From an uncultured Olsenella sp. (GTDB taxonomy: Bacteria; Actinomycetota; Coriobacteriia; Coriobacteriales; Atopobiaceae), in contig CALCDK010000061.1 of NCBI GenBank assembly GCA_937900605.1, positions 1 to 7,944 on the forward strand: a stretch of DNA of 7,944 nt. Direction: 5' to 3'. Position 1 is the first letter of the stretch; each line of letters starts with the position of its first letter. Positions 6,241-7,944 of this stretch are shown here, piece by piece. Under the pieces are notes generated by a model, which was not told the DNA's origin, made no database searches, and was given only the letters and a program-made list of their open reading frames with translations. Both the position numbers and the translations under genes were made by a program.

Positions 6241-6304
6241 GCGGCCCGGCGGCCCGGCGGCCAGGCGGCCAGGCGACCGGGCGGCTAGGCGGCCTGGCGC
6301 GCGA
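6241..6304. repeat. 8-bp tandem repeat spanning the brnQ stop codon
   Basis: Consecutive octamers run GCGGCCCG, GCGGCCCG, GCGGCCAG, GCGGCCAG, GCGACCGG, GCGGCTAG, GCGGCCTG and GCGCGCGA, so about seven units match a GCGGCCNG consensus. The brnQ stop (TAG on the minus strand, 6285-6287) is created by one base in the sixth unit. Gain or loss of units would alter the sequence next to the end of BrnQ. Confidence 0.75.
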
Positions 6305-7622
6305 CGGCCCTTCTCCGCAACGGCTCGGCCGCGGCGCCCGCGAGCAGCGCGAGGGCCGTCGGCAGCACCCAGCCCAGGCCCTGCGCCGACAGGGGCAGCA
6401 GGTCGAGCGGCGTCCACGTCCCCGGTGCGAGCGTGGTCGCGAGGGCGGACGCCAGCGAGAGGAGCGTGGCCGTCCCCACGCCGAGGGGCCAGCACAGCGG
6501 GCACCCGTCGAAGGTGCGCCGGGCGAGGCCCATGAGCACGAGCACGATGGCGGGCGGGTACAGCACGCCCAGCAGCGGGCCCGAGAAGGCGATGATCGCG
6601 TCGAGGCCCAGCGTGGAGACGGCGCAGCTGAAGGCGGCGAAGCCGACGGCCCACGCGCGGTAGCCCACGCGCGGCACGGCCTCCGAGAAGTACGTGGCGC
6701 AGCAGCTGACGAGGCCGCAGCAGACGTTGAGGCATGCCACGAGGAAGATTGCGGCGACGAGCACGGTGCCGGCGACGCCCAGCGTCTCTCCCGCGGAGGC
6801 GACCAGGGCGGCGGCCCCGTTGGTGAGGCCCGGGTGGCCCGGTGCCACGGCGACGCCGACGTAGGCCAGGCCGCAGTAGACGAGGGCCATGAGCACGCCC
6901 ATGAGCAGGCCCGCGCGGCCGATCTCGCGCGTCACGCCGGCCTCCGAGGTCACGCCCAGGTCGCGGACGTTCTCGGCGATGACGAGGCCGAACGTGAGCG
7001 AGGCGAGCAGGTCCATGGTCTGGTAGCCCGTCAGGAAGCCCCCGAGGGTCGCGTTGCCGTCGTAGGGCGCGGTGGCCGGCCCCACCTCGCCGAGGCCCCT
7101 GAGCAGCGCCGAGCCCACGAGCACGACGATGAGGGCCACGAGCGCGGGCCCGCTCACGCGCCCCATGAAGCGTGACAGCCTGCCGGGGCGCATGGCCAGC
7201 GCCAGGGCCACGGCGAAGAACGCCAGCGAGAAGCCCACGCGGGCCACGTTGGGGTCGACGCCTGCCGGCAGCAGCGGCACGAGCATCTCGAACGAGGTGG
7301 ACGACGTGCGTGGGATCGCGAGGCACGGCCCGATGGCCAGGTAGATCAGGGCCGCGAAGACGGCGCCGAAGGCCGGGTGGACGCGGCCCGCCAGGCGCGA
7401 GAGATCGCCGGCGCGCGCCACGGAGACGATCCCGAGGACGGGCAGGCCGATGCCCGCGACGAGGAAGCCGAGCATGGCGAGCGGGGTCTGGGACTGGGCC
7501 TGGACGCCCAGCAGGGGCGGCAGGATGAGGTTGCCCGCCCCGAAGAACATCGAGAAGAGCGTGATGCCGATGGCGAGCCCCTCGCGCGTGCCGAGGCCCT
7601 CCGTGCGGTCGCTGTCGCCCAT
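6285..7622 (-). CDS. brnQ: Branched-chain amino acid transport system II carrier protein (LIVCS family)
   Basis: A 445-residue polytopic inner-membrane carrier, of normal length for BrnQ, that imports leucine, isoleucine and valine with Na+ or H+. Family signatures are clear: the first membrane helix GITLFSMFFGAGNLILPPLLG (19-39), AIGPCLAIPRTSSTSFEM (96-113) and GYQTMDLLASLTFGLVIAENV. About a dozen hydrophobic helices can be counted through to the end, followed by a short basic tail RRRAVARQAA. The middle contains a Cys-rich membrane stretch (ACLNVCCGLVSCCATYFSE). The ATG at 7622 is chosen because GAAGGGAG lies about 7 bases upstream and because homology begins just after; the same frame continues upstream to 7934 through promoter sequence and has no BrnQ similarity there. 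It is transcribed alone, 210 bp before the TIM-barrel gene and divergently from the plus-strand gene at 7806. Confidence 0.95.
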   Translation of the reverse strand: MGDSDRTEGLGTREGLAIGITLFSMFFGAGNLILPPLLGVQAQSQTPLAMLGFLVAGIGLPVLGIVSVARAGDLSRLAGRVHPAFGAVFAALIYLAIGPCLAIPRTSSTSFEMLVPLLPAGVDPNVARVGFSLAFFAVALALAMRPGRLSRFMGRVSGPALVALIVVLVGSALLRGLGEVGPATAPYDGNATLGGFLTGYQTMDLLASLTFGLVIAENVRDLGVTSEAGVTREIGRAGLLMGVLMALVYCGLAYVGVAVAPGHPGLTNGAAALVASAGETLGVAGTVLVAAIFLVACLNVCCGLVSCCATYFSEAVPRVGYRAWAVGFAAFSCAVSTLGLDAIIAFSGPLLGVLYPPAIVLVLMGLARRTFDGCPLCWPLGVGTATLLSLASALATTLAPGTWTPLDLLPLSAQGLGWVLPTALALLAGAAAEPLRRRAVARQAA

Positions 7623-7658
7623 GGTGTCTCCCTTCGTCGGTGGCGGCGTTGGGTCGGT

Positions 7659-7686
7659 AGTATACAAAGGCCCCTGGGGTCCCAAA
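7659..7686 (-). promoter_or_regulatory. Probable brnQ promoter
   Basis: Read on the minus strand, a good -10 TATACT (7659-7664) has a weak -35 TTTGGG (7681-7686) with a 16-bp spacer. The -10 lies 37 bases upstream of the brnQ start. The spacer holds a CCCCTGGGG dyad, and a palindrome overlaps the -35. Confidence 0.5.
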
Positions 7687-7695
7687 GCGCTTTCA
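7684..7695. promoter_or_regulatory. LacI/CcpA-type operator-like palindrome overlapping the brnQ -35
   Basis: AAAGCGCTTT (7684-7693) is a perfect 10-bp palindrome; with its flank it reads TGAAAGCGCTTT on the minus strand. This closely matches one and a half arms of the LacI-family/cre consensus TGAAAGCGCTTTCA, with the last arm (GG instead of CA) degenerate. Its position over the -35 fits a repressor site. The cognate regulator is not in the window. Confidence 0.4.
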
Positions 7696-7772
7696 GCTGC
7701 GTGACCCCCACTCGTAACGGTCCCCGCCGGGCCCCGGGCCACATGATGGGTCATACTGTTCAGCACCCAGGA

Positions 7773-7789
7773 GGCCGGGTGGTCCGGCC
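7773..7789 (+). other. GC hairpin in the leader of the plus-strand gene
   Basis: GGCCGG (7773-7778) pairs with CCGGCC (7784-7789) around a 5-base loop, ending a few bases before the ribosome site AGAGGAG (7794-7800). It could modulate translation or be incidental to high GC. A CATACT at 7752-7757 is the only -10-like element upstream, and no -35 is evident. Confidence 0.35.
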
Positions 7790-7805
7790 CCAGAGAGGAG
7801 TTCAC

Positions 7806-7944
7806 ATGCCCCAGGGCAACGACAGGTACGACTCCGTCTTCGACGCGTTCGCGCGCGCCGCGGGCGTCCCGGGCTCCGCCGGAGCGGCGGGCGCCACGGG
7901 TGCGGGCGGGGCCGCCGGAGCCCCCGGCGGCCACGGCGGCGGTG
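7806..7944 (+). CDS. Hypothetical protein with Gly/Ala-rich low-complexity segment, 5' part only
   Basis: An ATG at 7806, preceded by AGAGGAG with about 5 bases spacing, opens a frame that runs off the right edge after 46 codons. It reads MPQGNDRYDSVFDAFARAAG, a short polar/amphipathic head, followed by a stretch of almost only Gly, Ala, Pro, Thr and Ser. The strand is supported by the ribosome site and the divergent arrangement with brnQ. I do not recognise the family: the visible part is too short and mostly low complexity, probably an N-terminal linker before a folded domain outside the window. Confidence 0.65.
   Translation, partial: MPQGNDRYDSVFDAFARAAGVPGSAGAAGATGAGGAAGAPGGHGGG

Noticed and set aside
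5184..7175. 663-codon and similar (2372-3907) plus-strand open frames
   Set aside because: They run antisense across two genes and the promoter between them, have low-complexity Gly/Asp/Arg/His composition, and reflect high GC with few stops rather than coding.
7623..7660. T-box or leader-peptide attenuator for brnQ
   Set aside because: The distance from the inferred start point to the ATG is only about 30 nt, with no T-box sequence and no run of Leu/Ile/Val codons.
7623..7934. N-terminal extension of BrnQ by 104 codons
   Set aside because: The frame crosses the promoter, a palindrome and the divergent gene's leader. It shows no family similarity, while the ATG at 7622 has a good ribosome site and the usual BrnQ N-terminus.

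Overview
The window is very GC-rich, with strong third-position G/C bias. It carries compact minus-strand operons with good GGAGG-type ribosome binding sites and very few AT-rich patches. Together with the protein types this suggests a high-GC actinobacterium, most likely a Coriobacteriia member (Olsenella/Atopobium-like). That assignment is an inference from composition and gene content, not from a marker gene. All genes lie on the minus strand except one partial gene at the right edge.

Layout from left to right. (1) 1-1635: the N-terminal 545 codons of a YgiQ-family (UPF0313) radical SAM protein, cut by the left edge. (2) 1636-1843: a GC-rich intergenic stretch with a long hairpin and an 18-bp tandem repeat. 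(3) 1844-4565: a three-gene metal-efflux operon read right to left. It encodes an ArsR/SmtB-type metal sensor, a free-standing 72-residue HMA metallochaperone and a P1B-2 (ZntA/CadA-type) Zn/Cd/Pb ATPase that has no N-terminal HMA domain of its own. (4) 4585-4640: the operon's promoter, near-consensus TTGACA-16-TACAAT, with one SmtB-type operator filling the spacer and a second just past the start point. (5) 4789-6074: a two-gene unit of an uncharacterised TIM-barrel protein and a GTGA-overlapping xanthine phosphoribosyltransferase (xpt). The xpt has lost about 88 internal residues, including the PRPP-binding core, without a frame break. (6) 6285-7622: a BrnQ branched-chain amino acid carrier whose stop codon lies inside an 8-bp tandem repeat. 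(7) 7623-7805: a divergent promoter region. (8) 7806-7944: the start of a plus-strand gene with a Gly/Ala-rich low-complexity segment.

How the genes work together. The regulator should sense excess Zn(II) or a similar ion and release its promoter. The HMA protein should then hand metal to, or regulate, the ATPase that exports it, so the operon reads as a self-contained zinc/cadmium/lead resistance module. The TIM-barrel/xpt pair looks like a purine-salvage neighbourhood whose second gene has become enzymatically inactive. BrnQ imports Leu/Ile/Val, and YgiQ is of unknown function. I see no phage, transposon, CRISPR or RNA gene. The strongest points for follow-up are the internally deleted xpt, the uncharacterised TIM-barrel protein coupled to it, and the dual-operator promoter of the split metal pump.
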